DNA from: Phoma sp. XZ068
Taxonomy: Eukaryota; Ascomycota; Dothideomycetes; Pleosporales; Didymellaceae
Assembly (NCBI GenBank): GCA_004835665.1
Contig: RBKR01000011.1
Location: 434,001-498,000 of the forward strand
Direction of reading: 5' to 3'
DNA length: 64,000 nt
Part shown: in pieces, positions 19,349-31,635 of the stretch
How positions within the stretch are numbered: position 1 is the first letter of the stretch
How the letters are laid out: each line of letters begins with the position of its first letter
Notes under the pieces: model-generated
Told to the model about the DNA's origin: nothing
What the model saw: the letters and a program-made list of their open reading frames with translations, nothing else
Databases searched by the model: none
Translations under genes and position numbers: made by a program

Positions 19349-21831
19349 ATGAGTTTGATTTCTTCCTTTATTATTGACCCTGTGGTCAGAGCCGGTCGCC
19401 GCTTCTCCGGAGCTGGAGCTGCACCTGCGCCTGTGCCGTCAGCCGGTGACGCAGCTGGACTGCCGTTATCACATGCCAATCAGGATCCCAGCTCTCCCAC
19501 ACCACCAAGCAACGGCGATATAGATGCAAATGCCGAAGCACCTGCAGCGCACGATGCATCCCAGACTCCTGGCGCCCGGCCTGTCCCCCTGCTAGACCGA
19601 TTCCGTAGATATTCGTCATTTACACGCCGGCCAAACAATGATTTGGTTGTCGATGAGGAACCGGCAGATGACGACAGCGCGATGAGCGCAACGACAACGG
19701 CACCAATAGATATCCCTGGCGATGCGGCTGCCATGTCTTCAAACCCGTCCCGCGCACTCCACCACCGCTTCCGCAGCCTGGATCTCGACCCTCCCGTCTC
19801 CAGTGCGCCTGCTGCTCCCACTGCGATACAGGGCGCACAACCACCCACTGCTGGTCAGAATGCTGGCGGCATGTCCGAGTCTCTGCCGGCCGATGATGGC
19901 TTCACCCATCTGCGCGCACGCATCCATGAGATCCGGGCCCTGAACATCAGCGAGCAGGAGCGCGCGCAGATGATCCATGGCCTGATGATCGAACGATACA
20001 ACCACATGCGCCCAACGTCGCCGAGCAGCTTTGTCTCACACGACCGCCCCTTCACCCCCAATTCTACACACTCGGTCTTCTCCGATTACCGCGCTTCTTC
20101 ACCTCTCTCCGCTGCATCTGAAGTCGACACCGAGAACCCTTTCAAGCTGCGGCCTGGTGACACCAGCCCAACATATCGCACGATAGAGCACAACGATGAA
20201 GAAGATGAGGAGGAGGATCACACCGAAGAGGAGCTTGTCCTGGGCTGTCGACACTATAAGCGCAATGTGAAGGTCCAGTGTTACGAATGTCGGCACTGGT
20301 ATACTTGCAGGCATTGCCACGACGAAGTCGAGGACCACGCCCTGAATCGGAAAGCAACACAGAATATGCTCTGCATGGCATGCGGAACGCCGCAAAAAGC
20401 ATCTGATACTTGTAGCAAGTGTGGTATTGAGGCTGCGTGCTACTATTGCGACATCTGCAAACTGTGGGACAACAATGCAAGGAAGAAGATCTACCACTGT
20501 CCAGACTGCGGTATCTGCAGACGTGGCGCAGGTCTTGGGAAAGATTACACGCATTGCCAGGTAAGTTTCGGCACTTTGGGCATGCCAAGACTGTTGCTCA
20601 CCATATGCAGAGATGTAATGTCTGCATCACCATATCCCATGCAGATTCCCACGTGTGCATTCCACGTGCCACCGACTCTGGATGTCCCATATGTACCGAC
20701 TATCTTTTCACTTCGTCTGCGGCTGTCGTCTCGATGCCTTGTGGGCACTATATGCACAAGCAATGCTATACATTGTACATGGAAACCGCGTACAAGTGCC
20801 CAATCTGCAAGAAGAGTGCCGTGAAGATGGATTTGCAGTGGCGCAAATTGACGTCAGCAATCGAAGCCCAGCCTATGCCTGAGCAATTCGAGAACACCAG
20901 GGCGATTATCCAATGCAACGACTGCTCGAGAAAGTCTTCGGTCAAGTACCACTGGCTTGGCAACCAATGCGAGAACTGCGACTCCTACAACACCACTGAG
21001 CTGCGAATCCTCAACGGACCCGACAGTGAAGAAGCAGCCAACACACTCTTGGACGCCGATGCGAACTCAGGCACCAGATCACCAGCCAGCGTCAGCTCCC
21101 CACAATCACAGGCACTTCGATCGCCCCGGTACTATTTCCAACCCGATGAACCACAAGAGACATGGCTGCCAGGTCAGCTACCTTCGTTTCCTTTTCAGAT
21201 GCCGCAGTTTCCTGCTAGACCACGCATGCCGGACATGCCACAAATGCCCCGCATGCCTGGATTCCCTTCCTTGCCGCAGTTTCCACAGTTTCCAAACATG
21301 CCTCGGATGCCGCAGATGCCACAGATGCCTCAAATGCCTCAAATGCGTCGCGATGCAGAGGAGATGCTTGAGCGCTTTCGTCGTTCAATGGACGCCTACC
21401 TCAACCCGACTGGGGAAGTACGAGACGAGCACGTTCCCTTCATCGATCTTGGAGGCGACGATAGGCGCGAGACCACCGAGGCCACAGATGGCACGCAGGT
21501 CAAGGGCCCGTACCTACCTCAGTACTACTTCGAACGATTCTCGCAAGCCCTTACACGTTTCCGCAATGAACTGAATCCAGGCATGGATGAAATCCCTGAC
21601 TTGAATCTCTCAGAGGATCAAGATCTGGAAGGAGTGCACTTTTGGGGTGAGGATGGCGGACGTCTGGCGCGGCAGATCAACGCTGACGATGACGGCGACG
21701 AGGAGGGGTCTGATGAGGGTAGTAGTAGTAGTGATGAAAGTCACCATGAAGAAGACGATGACGATGACGATGACAATGAACACGATGAGCATAAAAGACG
21801 GACGGATTGGGATCTACCAGGACATCTCTAG
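19349..21831 (+). CDS. CHY-CTCHY-RING zinc-finger E3 ubiquitin ligase (RCHY1/PIRH2 family)
   Basis: Two exons (19349-20560, 20611-21831) give 810 residues. The first ~290 residues are disordered. The CHY finger starts LGCRHYKRNVKVQC (~297) and continues through CRHCHDEVEDHAL and CMACGTPQ. The CTCHY finger has CYYCDICKLWDNNARKKIYHC and CRRGAGLGKDYTHC. The RING is CPICTDYLF...MPCGHYMHKQC...CPICKK (~429-475), and a zinc ribbon follows (CNDCSRKSS...CENC, ~505-530). A Met-Pro-Gln/Phe repeat (~600-650) and a very acidic DDDDDDDNEHDEH tail complete it. All zinc ligands look intact. Family members ubiquitinate nuclear and stress-related substrates. I chose MSLISS (19349); an in-frame Met at 19259 would add 30 residues. 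Confidence 0.9.
21199..21345 (+). repeat. coding Met-Pro-Gln/Phe repeat in RING ligase
   Basis: An imperfect 9-bp codon repeat (ATGCCNCAR and relatives) encodes MPQMP, FPQFP and MPRMP units. It lies between the zinc ribbon and the acidic tail. It is probably disordered and is likely to vary in length between strains. Confidence 0.8.
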
Positions 21832-22257
21832 CAAGTTCCGACGGCGTTTTGGTGGCATAACACGGTCTATGGAATTGGGACTCAGACGAAAGGGCATGGA
21901 AAGCGGCGTTATGGCAACACCAACAAAGCATACCTAGAAATCAAATAGCATTACATTGAGGTTTGACGCTTGCACGTGCACGAGTAACTTTGCTGTGGTG
22001 TTGAGCAGCGCGCACGGACTACAATTATTTAGCACCGCCAAGCGACTTAGCGAACCCACGCAAATCGATTTTCGAAGCGGAGACTTTGAGATTTCGAACT
22101 TCACGCCGCATCTCTTTCAACGTCGACTAACCCACAGCCGATCTCCGTCAGTACGTACATCGCCAGCGATACCGTTGCACTCGCAGCAATCGCAATCCTC
22201 TTTGCGCACTCGCGCGAAGCTCTTCGCACCGAATCGCGGCTAACAAGTACTGCAGAA
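21832..22257. promoter_or_regulatory. RPL31 promoter and probable 5' UTR intron
   Basis: 426 bp upstream of the ribosomal-protein start codon. A GTACGT donor at 22151 and a GCTAACAAGTACTGCAG branch/acceptor at 22240-22255 end two bases before the ATG. Together they suggest a 105-nt intron in the 5' leader, a common feature of fungal ribosomal-protein genes. This is an inference from splice signals only. Confidence 0.5.
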
Positions 22258-22885
22258 ATGTCCTCCACCAAGAAGGCCTCCGGCAAGACCCAGCGCAGCG
22301 CCATCGCTGACGTCGTCGCTCGCGAATACACCATCCACCTCCACAAGCGCGTATGTTGATTCAGTTTGTTGAAGTCCATCAATGGCCTGTCACAGCTGGG
22401 GCGGACACTTGACCAGACCGATCACGCTGGCTCGAGTGTCTGTCCCGCTGTGCGGGTATCGGGCGGAAGACTGAAGGAGAACATAAGGCTGATGCGGTAT
22501 ACAGGTTCACGGCGTTTCCTTCAAGAAGAGGGCTCCCCGCGCCATCAAGGAGATCCGTGCTTTCGCTGAGAAGGCTATGGTACGTGGACACCCAGAGGGC
22601 GCCACGGCACGCACACCACGTGCGACTGCTGCTGGTTGTCTGACTACAGACTGCGACATATGCTAACGTTTATTCCAGGGCACCTCCGACGTCCGCCTCG
22701 ACCCCCAGTTGAACAAGAAGGTCTGGGAGTCCGGCATCAAGGGCGTTCCTTTCCGCCTCCGTGTCCGCATCTCGCGTAAGCGTAACGATGAGGACGGCGC
22801 CAAGGAGAAGCTCTACTCCTACGTCCAGGCTGTCAACGTCAAGGACCCCAAGGGTCTCCACACCCAGGTCGTTGAGGACGCTTAG
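22258..22885 (+). CDS. RPL31: 60S ribosomal protein L31 (eL31)
   Basis: Three exons (22258-22350, 22505-22579, 22679-22885) join to 124 residues. The protein has REYTIHLHKRVHGVSFKKRAP split across the first splice site, AIKEIRAFAEKAMGTSDVR across the second, then DPQLNKKVWESGIKGVPFR and RVRISRKRNDEDGAKEKLY. This is the complete eL31 fold of the large cytosolic subunit, near the polypeptide exit. Codon choice is strongly C-ended, as expected for a highly expressed gene. Length is slightly above the yeast 113 residues because of N- and C-terminal extensions. Confidence 0.97.
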
Positions 22886-23606
22886 ATGTGTTCATCTTGG
22901 GAGGACTAGAGGACTATGATGCATATCAAAAGCATGGCGTTCCGGCGGGTTGCTGAATAGCTGCTATATTGTAGACAGCGAAAGGCTTGTGAAATGATAC
23001 CTAAATGACATTCATGCCCGCCATGTTGCACACTCAACTTTTGACTTCTGATTTTGTGATGCGCTGTGATTAGCATTTCGATAAAAGTTTTGCGTTACGA
23101 CAAACCTTGCAAGCTAATCATCAATGTACTCGACACCATACATCCAGACTCTAGAAAATCTTGACATTCCTTCGGTGCTTCGCGCTTTCAATTCGATCTG
23201 CATGTGTAAGCACGCAGCCTCGCGCAAATGAAGCTTAATTAGTGCTTGACTTCCCATTGCGGAAACACAGTGTAAGCGTAAGCAGCGCTTTCCATCTCGG
23301 ACATCGAGGAGCCGAACACCATCGGACAAACAGATCACTTAGTAATGTATCACTACGCGCCGGCGAATCGGTAACCCGTCAAACGATGATGTCTTGCATA
23401 CAATTGCAGTGCATAAATATATAAAAGACACATCCACTATTCTACAACTCCTCCCACATAATCAAACATCCCCTCTCCCACCTCCTGACGTCAACTTCAA
23501 GGCCAACCATTGCTGACGCGCATTACATCCCACCAACTCAACCCATCCTTTCCAAACTCCTCACCCTCAACTTCTCAAACCCATCCCAATCTCCCCAAAA
23601 TCCAAA
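22886..23606. other. intergenic
   Basis: 3' flank of RPL31 and promoter of the DUF1857 gene. The last ~170 bp are CT- and CCCA-rich. No gene is supported. Confidence 0.5.
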
Positions 23607-24219
23607 ATGGTGACCATGAACCTCTCCTACACAACCCCCATCAACAAGCCCGGCGATGCGCCCGTCCTCACAGTCCCCCAGATCTGGGCCGGCCTGCAGC
23701 GCAAAGTGCGATTCGCGCAGGAATTCGTGCTGGTGATTGAATCGTGCACAGTGCTGGAAGAGAGGGCTGACGGGACGGTGGTGAGGGATGTCAAGTTCAA
23801 GGAGGGTGCGGGGGCGAAGCCGCAGGCGAGGGAGACGGTGAGGGAGTTTTGGCCTTCGTGGGTGAGTCTTTTTACTTTCTTTAATTATGTTTTGGTTTGG
23901 TTGCATTGCGTTGTACGCTGGTGTTGGCAAAGAAGCGGTGTTTCATTGTATGAACGGATGGATGGAAAGGTGCTAATGTCAACAGGTCGACTTCGAACAA
24001 GAAGACGGGACGCACATCCGCAACATCATATCTGATGGCCCGTCGGGCGAGGCGTCGGACTTGCATATGACGTATATGTTTGAGTTCAATTTGCCCAATG
24101 TTGCGGCAGGAAGTGAGGAGGAAAAGGAGACCAAGAGGCTGAAGAGTATGGCGAAGTCGTCGGTAGAAAATACCATTGATACCATTCGGAAGATGGTCAA
24201 GGATGGGAGAATCCAGTAG
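23607..24219 (+). CDS. DUF1857 (AtaL-like, SRPBCC-fold) protein
   Basis: Two exons (23607-23861, 23986-24219) give 162 residues. Diagnostic stretches are LTVPQIWAGLQRKVRFAQEF, VIESCTVLEE, a REFWPSWVDFEQEDG sequence spanning the splice site, and DLHMTYMFEFNLP. The C-terminal helix runs AKSSVENTIDTIRKMVKDG. This is a full-length DUF1857 protein. The fold is a hydrophobic-pocket START/Bet v 1-like barrel, and relatives are found both alone and in some natural-product clusters. Nothing around it suggests a cluster, so a small-ligand binding role is the most that can be inferred. Met4 is an alternative start. Confidence 0.88.
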
Positions 24220-24534
24220 GGAGTTGAAATGCGAATGGATGAGGTGGAGTGGGTGTGTTGGTAGAAGGAATTGAGTATACATGAGCTTCTTAGATCGCAT
24301 TTTTCGACCTTTGTGCATGGTGGTGTGATAACTTTGCGAATTTTCATCATTAACATTAAGTAATGTACTTCTGCGTTCCAGAGTGCAAAACACGTTACTC
24401 ACTTTATCAGTGGAGCGCAGTAAGTGACATTGGTGCCACACAGTATAAAGATGAACAACTAATATTGAATGTGGATGCGATGCTTGTCTACACACATCTA
24501 TGCTAATGCTACACATACTCCTAACAATGCATAT
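24220..24534. terminator. convergent intergenic 3' region
   Basis: This 315-bp AT-rich spacer lies between the stop codons of the DUF1857 gene (+) and the permease gene (-). Both transcripts must terminate here, possibly overlapping. No discrete terminator motif is claimed. Confidence 0.4.
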
Positions 24535-26294
24535 TTACCACAACCTCTCCCAGCACCTCCTCCAGAACGGCATCTCCGCGAGCCTCGCCTTGAGATTCTC
24601 CTCGATACCGCCCTCCTCCCACTCCCGACACTCCTCATCAATGGCTGCCTTGCCACTGACGAAGTCGGCCTCGGCAGGGTTAACAAACGACGTGCGCTTG
24701 AACACCTTCCAGAAAATGAAGACAAAGATGCTGAACCATGCGCCGAAGTAGCTGGTAATGAAGCCCTGGATGCTGAACGGAACAAGGGTATCGTAGCCGA
24801 TGAAGATGATCATGAGAACACCGAGGACAAGCGCGAGGTACGCAGTGTAAGGTGTGAATGGAGCTGTGTAAGGGAGCAACTTGGCGTCGAAGTTCTGCGC
24901 AACGCGCGCGCGGTACCAGCCAATGTATGTCCACAGCATGCCGACGTAGGTGCATACGAGTGCGCAGGTGGTAAGGCCGACGAACCAGTAGAAGACTTCG
25001 ACGGCGTTGTTAGAGCTGACGAGGAAGGTGAGGCAGGTGATGAGCGAGACGGCACCGACGGCGTAGATGGGGACACCAGCCTTGGTGCACTTGAGGAAGA
25101 ATTTGGGTGCCTGGCCGTCGCGGGCGAGGCCGTAGAGTGTGCGGCTCGATGCGTACAAGTAGGCGTTTCCGCAGGACCAGCCAGAGAGCAGGATCAGGAA
25201 GTTGATGAGGCCGGGCAGACCCTTGATGCCGAGGTTGGTGATGCCGACGACCCAGGGAGAAGCTGCGGCGCCGGGCTGGCCAGCGTCGATGGCGCCGAGA
25301 AGCCTGTCATCGCGGGACGAGCAGATGATGCCGACTGCGAGCACACCAAAGACGTAGAAACCGATGAGACGGTAGAAAATGAGCTTCGCGACGCGGGGAA
25401 TGGTGCGGCGAGGGTTCTGGATCTCTCCTGCAGCGAGACAGATCATATCCGGACCGGCGATGGTGAAAGCAGCGTAGATGCAGACGCTCCAGAAACCGCA
25501 GAAGCGTCCTGTGGAACCCTCGGCGTAGTATGAGTGCATTGCGTTTCCACCCTTCCAGTAGCGGAAGCCATAGCGGTCGTTCTGCGGGTTACCGCCGAGC
25601 ATGGTGATGAAAGTGAGCATGACTAGGCCGATGAGGAGAAGGACCTTGGTCGAGGCCATGACGAATTCAGACTCGCCATACCACTTGACCGCGACAACGT
25701 TAAGGAAGATACACACGGCCATTGTCATGGCGATCCAGGCCGCAGGGTTGATATCCGTGTTCCAGTACTGCATGACCGTCGCGACGGCGCTGTACTCAGT
25801 GCACACCAACATGACACCAGCGAAGAAATACGTCCATCCCATTGCGAATCCCAGCGCAGGATCGACGAAGCGTGCGGCGAGTTCGAAGATGGCACCGCGA
25901 AGAGGCAGGTAAGCGCACATTTCTGCGACGCACAGGTAGGCGGGCCATACGAAAAGGGCGCCCCAGAAGAGATAGCCCAGGACGAGGGAGAGAGGACCGG
26001 CTTTGGAGAGCGAGGAGCCGATACCTACGAAGAGACCGGTACCAATGGATCCTGAGGTTTGTCAGTGAATTGAAAATTTGAGGTGGAAGATCAGATGTAA
26101 TTACCTCCAATGGCCATGAGTTGGACATGGCGGGGCGAGAGACCGCGCTTTGTTTGACCGTACTTTGCGAGCTCGGCGGCTGTGAAGTGCGAGTTGTCGA
26201 TGATTCCATTCTTGAGATCGTTGTCGTATTGCGAAGATACCTCAGCGGTCTTGGAGACGCTCGTGGTGGGCGCAATCTCAGGATCGACAGCCAT
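24535..26294 (-). CDS. amino-acid permease, fungal YAT family (APC superfamily)
   Basis: Two exons (26105-26294, 24535-26051) give 568 residues. A hydrophilic N-terminus leads to RGLSPRHVQLMAIGGSIGTG and LFVGIGSSLSKAGP, the family signature of the first membrane helix (spliced inside GG). About twelve hydrophobic helices follow, including AAFTIAGPDMICLAAGE and SSRTLYGLARDGQAPKFF. The cytoplasmic tail ends MPFWRRCWERLW. YAT permeases are plasma-membrane amino acid/proton symporters. The tail with an EECREWEEGG stretch resembles the broad-specificity and acidic amino-acid (Dip5-like) branch, but substrate cannot be settled from sequence alone. Internal Lys residues near the N-terminus could be Rsp5-type ubiquitination sites. 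Confidence 0.92.
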
Positions 26295-27125
26295 GATGGC
26301 AATTGTATGTAAAGTAGTGCTGAGAAGAATGTCGAGGTAGCCCTGAGACTTGGAAAGAGTCGGGGAGAGTCCAATGGACTTTATACAGAACGAGCAGCAT
26401 GCATATTTTCGCCACTGCGGTAGCGCTGCACCATCTCCATGACTTGTAATCTTTCCCTAGCGACACTATCGGGTCGGAAACAACTGCATCGGAGTGCCAA
26501 GAGATAGTTGTATGCTCTTCCGATAAGATGGCTTGACTATTCCCTGCCAGGAGGTGCGTGAACGGTGCCAGCAGTGATACCGTTACGTTGATCCTCGCTT
26601 GATAGCATGGAGCAATCGGACCACTTGCCCTACAGGCCATCGGCCGGCCGGCCGAGACCATACAAGGCATGCACGCGATGCACTGGTCTCGCCACGGGGA
26701 CTTCCAGAAAGATTTCTCCATGGGTGTTATCTATGAGTTGGGATTAGCTTATCGGGAGTAGATTGTGGGGAAAGAGGAGAGACGCTGGGGTGGCTTTGTT
26801 GCAGACGCATTTAACGCCCGCGAATCAGACCGAGCGAGATTAAAGATACTGGTAACCTGCACCTATCAGGCGTGCAGTCCTCGAATATAGTACCGATGCA
26901 TCGACTTTTTCAGTATACAAGAGCTAGATGGAATGAGGATATATATACAAATACTGGTATTGCGGACATCCAAACGGGACGTACGCTGTGGGGTGAATAG
27001 GTATCTTAGCATTACCTCCTCGGACTCCACGAGATCAAACGCGCCGATTATGCAACAATATACAAGATGCTGAAACCAGTCTACACAACCACCATTATCA
27101 GCCACCATACCCAACATTCAGTCGC
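26295..27125. other. intergenic (permease promoter, GUT2 3' flank)
   Basis: The permease start lies at its left end and the GUT2 stop at its right end. GATA motifs (GATAAG at ~26522, TTATC at ~26750) are present and would fit nitrogen control of a permease, but such short sites occur by chance. No gene is supported. Confidence 0.4.
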
Positions 27126-29424
27126 TTATTTATTGACGCCCGAGTCGCGGCCAACGACTGGGTTATGCCCCTGGGCGTACTTGGAGTCGCTCTCGAGCAG
27201 CTCCTCGGGCTTGTCTGTAAACCCACGATTTAGCGCAATTCCCATCTCAAACAAGTCAGCGCAGTGCTGCGGATCAGGAGACTCACCATGGCGTGCGTAG
27301 AGCTGGTACTCCTCGTCGGCGTACTTGCCTACTTTCCCGCTCTCGACGTCCTTGCGTGTCAGGCTGAGCTTGTTCTTGGGCAGACCCATGGAGCCAAGGT
27401 ACTGGACTCCGTTCTTGAACTCGATGTCCTTGCGCTTGCTGTCCCACTTGAGCTCCTCAGCCATAATGTCGATGACCTTGGGGAGCGCCTCGAGCGAGGC
27501 CTGGGCGTTCAGGAAGGCAAGACGCATGCGGCGAGCAATGACATCGGTGGCGGTTTGCGCGTATTCATGACGAACGGCGTAGCGGACCTCACCATCGACA
27601 TAGGGGTACAACTCGGAGATCTTCTTACCGCGGACGGGGAAGCGAGTTTCTGTGGGAGCGCAGAGGGCAGCAACAGTCCAGGCGCGGTCACCGTAAGCCT
27701 GGCAGAGGTACTTCGCCACGTCTGTCTCGATGCCGTAGTGCTGGACCAAGTTGATGAAGAGGGTCTTGGAGAAACCGTGGGCACCAACGAGACGGACACG
27801 GTGAGTCTGGCAGCTACCGTCGAGAGGAGCCTCATCCTTGACCTGAGTTCCGCTAACAAGAGGTGCGTCTGAGAGGGCCTGAGGAGTCAGGTTGAACTCC
27901 TTGATGGCCTCATCGACAGTCTCCTCAGCCATCTGGCGGTAAGTTGTCCACTTTCCTCCAGAGCAGGTGAGCAGTCCAGATTCAGACATGGTCACCAAGT
28001 GGTTGCGTACGAGACCCTCCGACTTGTCCTTGGTAGGGTCGCGGACAAGGGGACGGATTCCAGACCACGCAGCCAGGACATCACCACGCCTGACGTTGAT
28101 CTCGGGCTGCAGGTAGCGCCTAACTTCCTTCAGGATCCACTCGATCTCGTCCTCACCAGCAATGGGGTTCTGCTTCACGTCGCAGGCAGTGTCCGTGGTA
28201 CCGGCGATTGTGTTGCCCTGCCATGGCAGGAAGAAGATGACACGTCCGTCGGAGGTGTTGGGGTCGATAAGACCCATGTTGGCAGGGCTGAAGTAGCCAG
28301 GGAGAATAACGTGGACACCGGAGCTAGGAGCAACAATCTCCTGCACCTTCTGGTCGTCCATCTTGCGGATGGAGTCGGTGAATGGTCCAGTAGCGTTGAT
28401 GATACCCTTTGCCTTGATTGTGAACTCCTCAGCCTTCTTGCCGTTCAGCTCTTGAACGAGGTCCTTTGCAACCGCGCCGTTGAGCTTGCCGTTGGCATCC
28501 TTGGTGAGACTGGTAACCTCGACGTGGCTCACAACGGTGGCGCCATACAGAGCGGCTGTCATAGCCAGGGATACATTCATGCGGGAGTCGTTGTGTGCAC
28601 CATCGTAGTAGACCAGAGCTCCGAAAAGACCCTCCTTCTTCAACATAGGGAAGGCGTCCAGAGCTTTGCTCTTGGTCATGTAGTATGAGCTCTCAATGTT
28701 CTCAGCTCCGGCCAAAAAGTCGTAGAACTTGGTACCAGCCCAGAAGTAGGGGGCCTGCCACCACTTCTGGATGGGGATCATAATGGGAAGCCATTGTGAG
28801 AGATGCGGCGCGGTGTCCAAGAAGTAACGGCGTTCGCGAAGGGCTTCGACGACGAGGGCGTATCTAACGTCTCGCAATTAGTATTTGCAATACTGGTGTA
28901 GCTGTCTTCACTCACTGGTTGTAGTCGAGGTTCCAGACAGCCTTCTCGAGGTATCTGACACCGCCGTGCACCAGCTTCGTACTCTTACTGCTCGTACCAC
29001 TGCTAAAATCGTCGCGCTCAACCATGGCAACCTTCAAGCCTCGTGTGACAGCATCCAGCGCAATACCAGCACCAGTCGCACCTCCACCGATAATCAGCAA
29101 ATCATACTCCTCCTGCTCAGGCTTCTGCTCAGGCGGCGCCGTGCTCCCTGTAAGGAAACGCTTCGTCTTCTCAGCAACCTGCGCAACAACACCTCCACTC
29201 GCCTTCAGCTTCGCAATCTGCTCCTCTCTCGAGATGACGCTCGGGAACTTGGGAGGGTTGAAGACACCGCCCTCGCCGTACGTTGGCGGCGGTACTGCAG
29301 CGGCTTCTGTGCCAGGAATGTCGCGCGGTCGGACGACTGTATACAGCGCTGCGCTACCAGCCAGACCAGCTCCTGCAGCGTAGGCAAGCGGCTTCAAGAA
29401 GCGACTCGAGCGTCGTGCAGCCAT
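27126..29424 (-). CDS. GUT2: FAD-dependent glycerol-3-phosphate dehydrogenase, mitochondrial
   Basis: Three exons (28916-29424, 27287-28863, 27126-27214) give 724 residues. A basic/hydrophobic N-terminus (SSRFLKPLAYAAGAGLAG) targets the inner mitochondrial membrane. The FAD-binding dinucleotide fold is YDLLIIGGGATGAGIALD, followed by RGLKVAMVERDDFSSGTSSK and STKLVHGGVRYLEKA. Other landmarks are FFLPWQGNTIAGTTDT, VLAAWSGIRPLV and SGGKWTTYRQMAEE. The C-terminal domain ends near YARHDKPEELLESD. The enzyme oxidises glycerol-3-phosphate to dihydroxyacetone phosphate and feeds electrons to ubiquinone. The last intron (27215-27286) has no stop and is a multiple of three, so an unspliced message also stays open; splicing gives the better junction (ARH-DKPEELLE). 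Confidence 0.96.
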
Positions 29425-31635
29425 GATGCGCTATCGATTGGCGTGCTGCGATGTGAGGGTCGAAAATGAGGAGTGCGGGACTACGGTGCCGCAAGGTAAT
29501 TGAACAACGAAGTCTAGGAATACAGATAGATGTGACAATATATTCAAAACGGTCAACCTACACGTACGATGGTTAGCCGGCCGCGCAGCGTGTAACGAAT
29601 CAGCTGGCTGCAAATTCCCCGGTGTCGCAACCCTCTCCGCGACTTGAGGGAGAGCTTCACATGCGAGCCCGGAATTGGGCAGCCGTTGAGAAATGAGCAA
29701 AACATACCTCGGATTTTCTCTATCAACACAATCGCACCCCAGCTCTGAAGTCGCGAATTTTTCCGGGGAAAGGCGGCGTGGAGGAGGAGGGTGATATGGA
29801 GAGAATGGAGGTGGAAAGCTTTGAAGGACGGCCCTGCCCGATGACGCGCGGGTTCACGTTTCTGATGGGGTGCAGGCCCACTTCGGTCGTTAGTAAACCG
29901 CTTCTCCGCCGCCAAGCACCCAAAGGTACCGCGTGGATGTCAAAACTGCTCAAACCGCGGCTGTTGCTGGATGCTAACGTTTGTTGAACGCAGCGAGTCA
30001 TGTAGATCACCACGCACACGTCCCTGATGGCAAGCCATCCTGCTCCGCTGGCAGGCGGCTTGCGGCTCCGCTGTGAGGCTCAGGTCTGAATTTGGATACA
30101 GTTGCGCAGGACCCACAGATCGGCAGTAGCCCCCACGTCGGCTGCGCGGCAAGCCAGCAGAGCCTCCTGTTCGCCTCTGTGCGTGAATGCAGGTGGAGAA
30201 TTGGTGGAGAATTACATCTTAACGCCGTCATGGAGAAAAAACATGGAGAAGTTGAATCATGTCATGTATAACCTGCATTCTGACTCTGAAATGCGGGTCT
30301 GCGATGGTGTTGTTGATGTTGTTGATATTGACGATGAATGAGTCGGTGGTGAAGTCTGCTGTCTACCAGCATCTCAATAAAAAATGTCGTGCACGTCCAT
30401 TTTGACATCACGATCGTCCCCAGTGTTCAGATGTTCAATTGAGGCACGGCCACGTCGTGCCCACTCTCTCCTTTCCAACTCCCAACCATCCTTCAGCACC
30501 TCGTGACTCCTTCTTGCGGGAACCCGCGGCCGTATGCCCTCAGCTGCAGCTGACTTGCAATAATCTCCCGAGTCAATGCTTCCTTGCAGCTGAGTGACCT
30601 GACCAAACCGCGCAATCGACGCCCGGCCGTGAACCGCGCACGTGGCCGGCACCTCGCGGAGATAATTTCACAAACAACAACAATCTACTCAGTCTCTCAA
30701 ATAATCACCGAAAAACTGATCAATTCGGGCGACAAGAAATATCTGACCCAGCCGTCCCTCACTCAGAACCACGGAACCTCCAACGAGCCCGCAACCTAGC
30801 CCGACCCACAAACCGCACCAAACAGTCCCCATGCGGAAGTAACACCACCATCTGTAGACCACTGCGCCAGTCCCGTGGTACCTCTCCGCTCGCAGCATCC
30901 GCATTGGGGAATTCGCAGTCCAAGCCGTCGGAAGCAGTAATACAACCATGTTTCATTGTTGATTTTACTACGCCCTCGCTACGCTATGCGCCACGTTGTG
31001 GGTGCCAGGGTGAGAAATTCACTTGTTGTGACGCCCTTGATGAGGGGGATGGCTGGCTGGGTGACGTGAAGGGCCCGGTCTACATTCTAGGGTTTTGATG
31101 TGTGTGCGTGTCGCCGAGGGTTTGTGTAACCAATGTAGAAGTCGACATAGAGTACCTCGTAACGACTTTTCACATAGTGGTCGTATAAGTTGGCGAGACA
31201 GCCACTCCGGTATCGACTCACAGCTATCCAGAAGTCGAGTAGCCTGCACGAAGTAAGTCGTTAGCTAGATCTTATTCACTACGGAGCTCGTTTCGGTGTG
31301 GAAGAGGTGGTTTCACAGTAGACATAGCACGACGGCTGCTGCGATATATGGTTAGTTCGGCATTAGAGATGTCTGGTGGTTTGGAAACCGTGGATCTGTG
31401 GCATATGCACGCCGTTGAGAACCACCGAATGAGAGAGCACGTGCGGTAGAGTACCGTTCAATACTCCACGTATACACTCTTCTAGGTATTCCGAGTTCAA
31501 CATCGGCATGCACACGTACCACTACATCACCCCCATCCAACATAAAAACACAACCATGAAAAAGTGTAGAAAATCCAATTCCACACGATTGAATCGTGTA
31601 AATACAATCTATCCTACAACCAATACAACGCCCCC
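29425..31635. other. long intergenic region, no gene supported
   Basis: A 2.2-kb gap between the GUT2 start and the folate gene's stop. It contains one small direct duplication (GGTGGAGAATT twice, ~30192-30213). The right third is AT-richer. None of the short open frames shows a domain or a sensible splice partner. Confidence 0.4.

Noticed and set aside
24469..25533. 354-residue plus-strand frame opposite the permease
   Set aside because: It lies wholly antisense to a clear 12-helix permease, is Glu/Asp/Ala-rich as expected for an antisense shadow, and has no domain.
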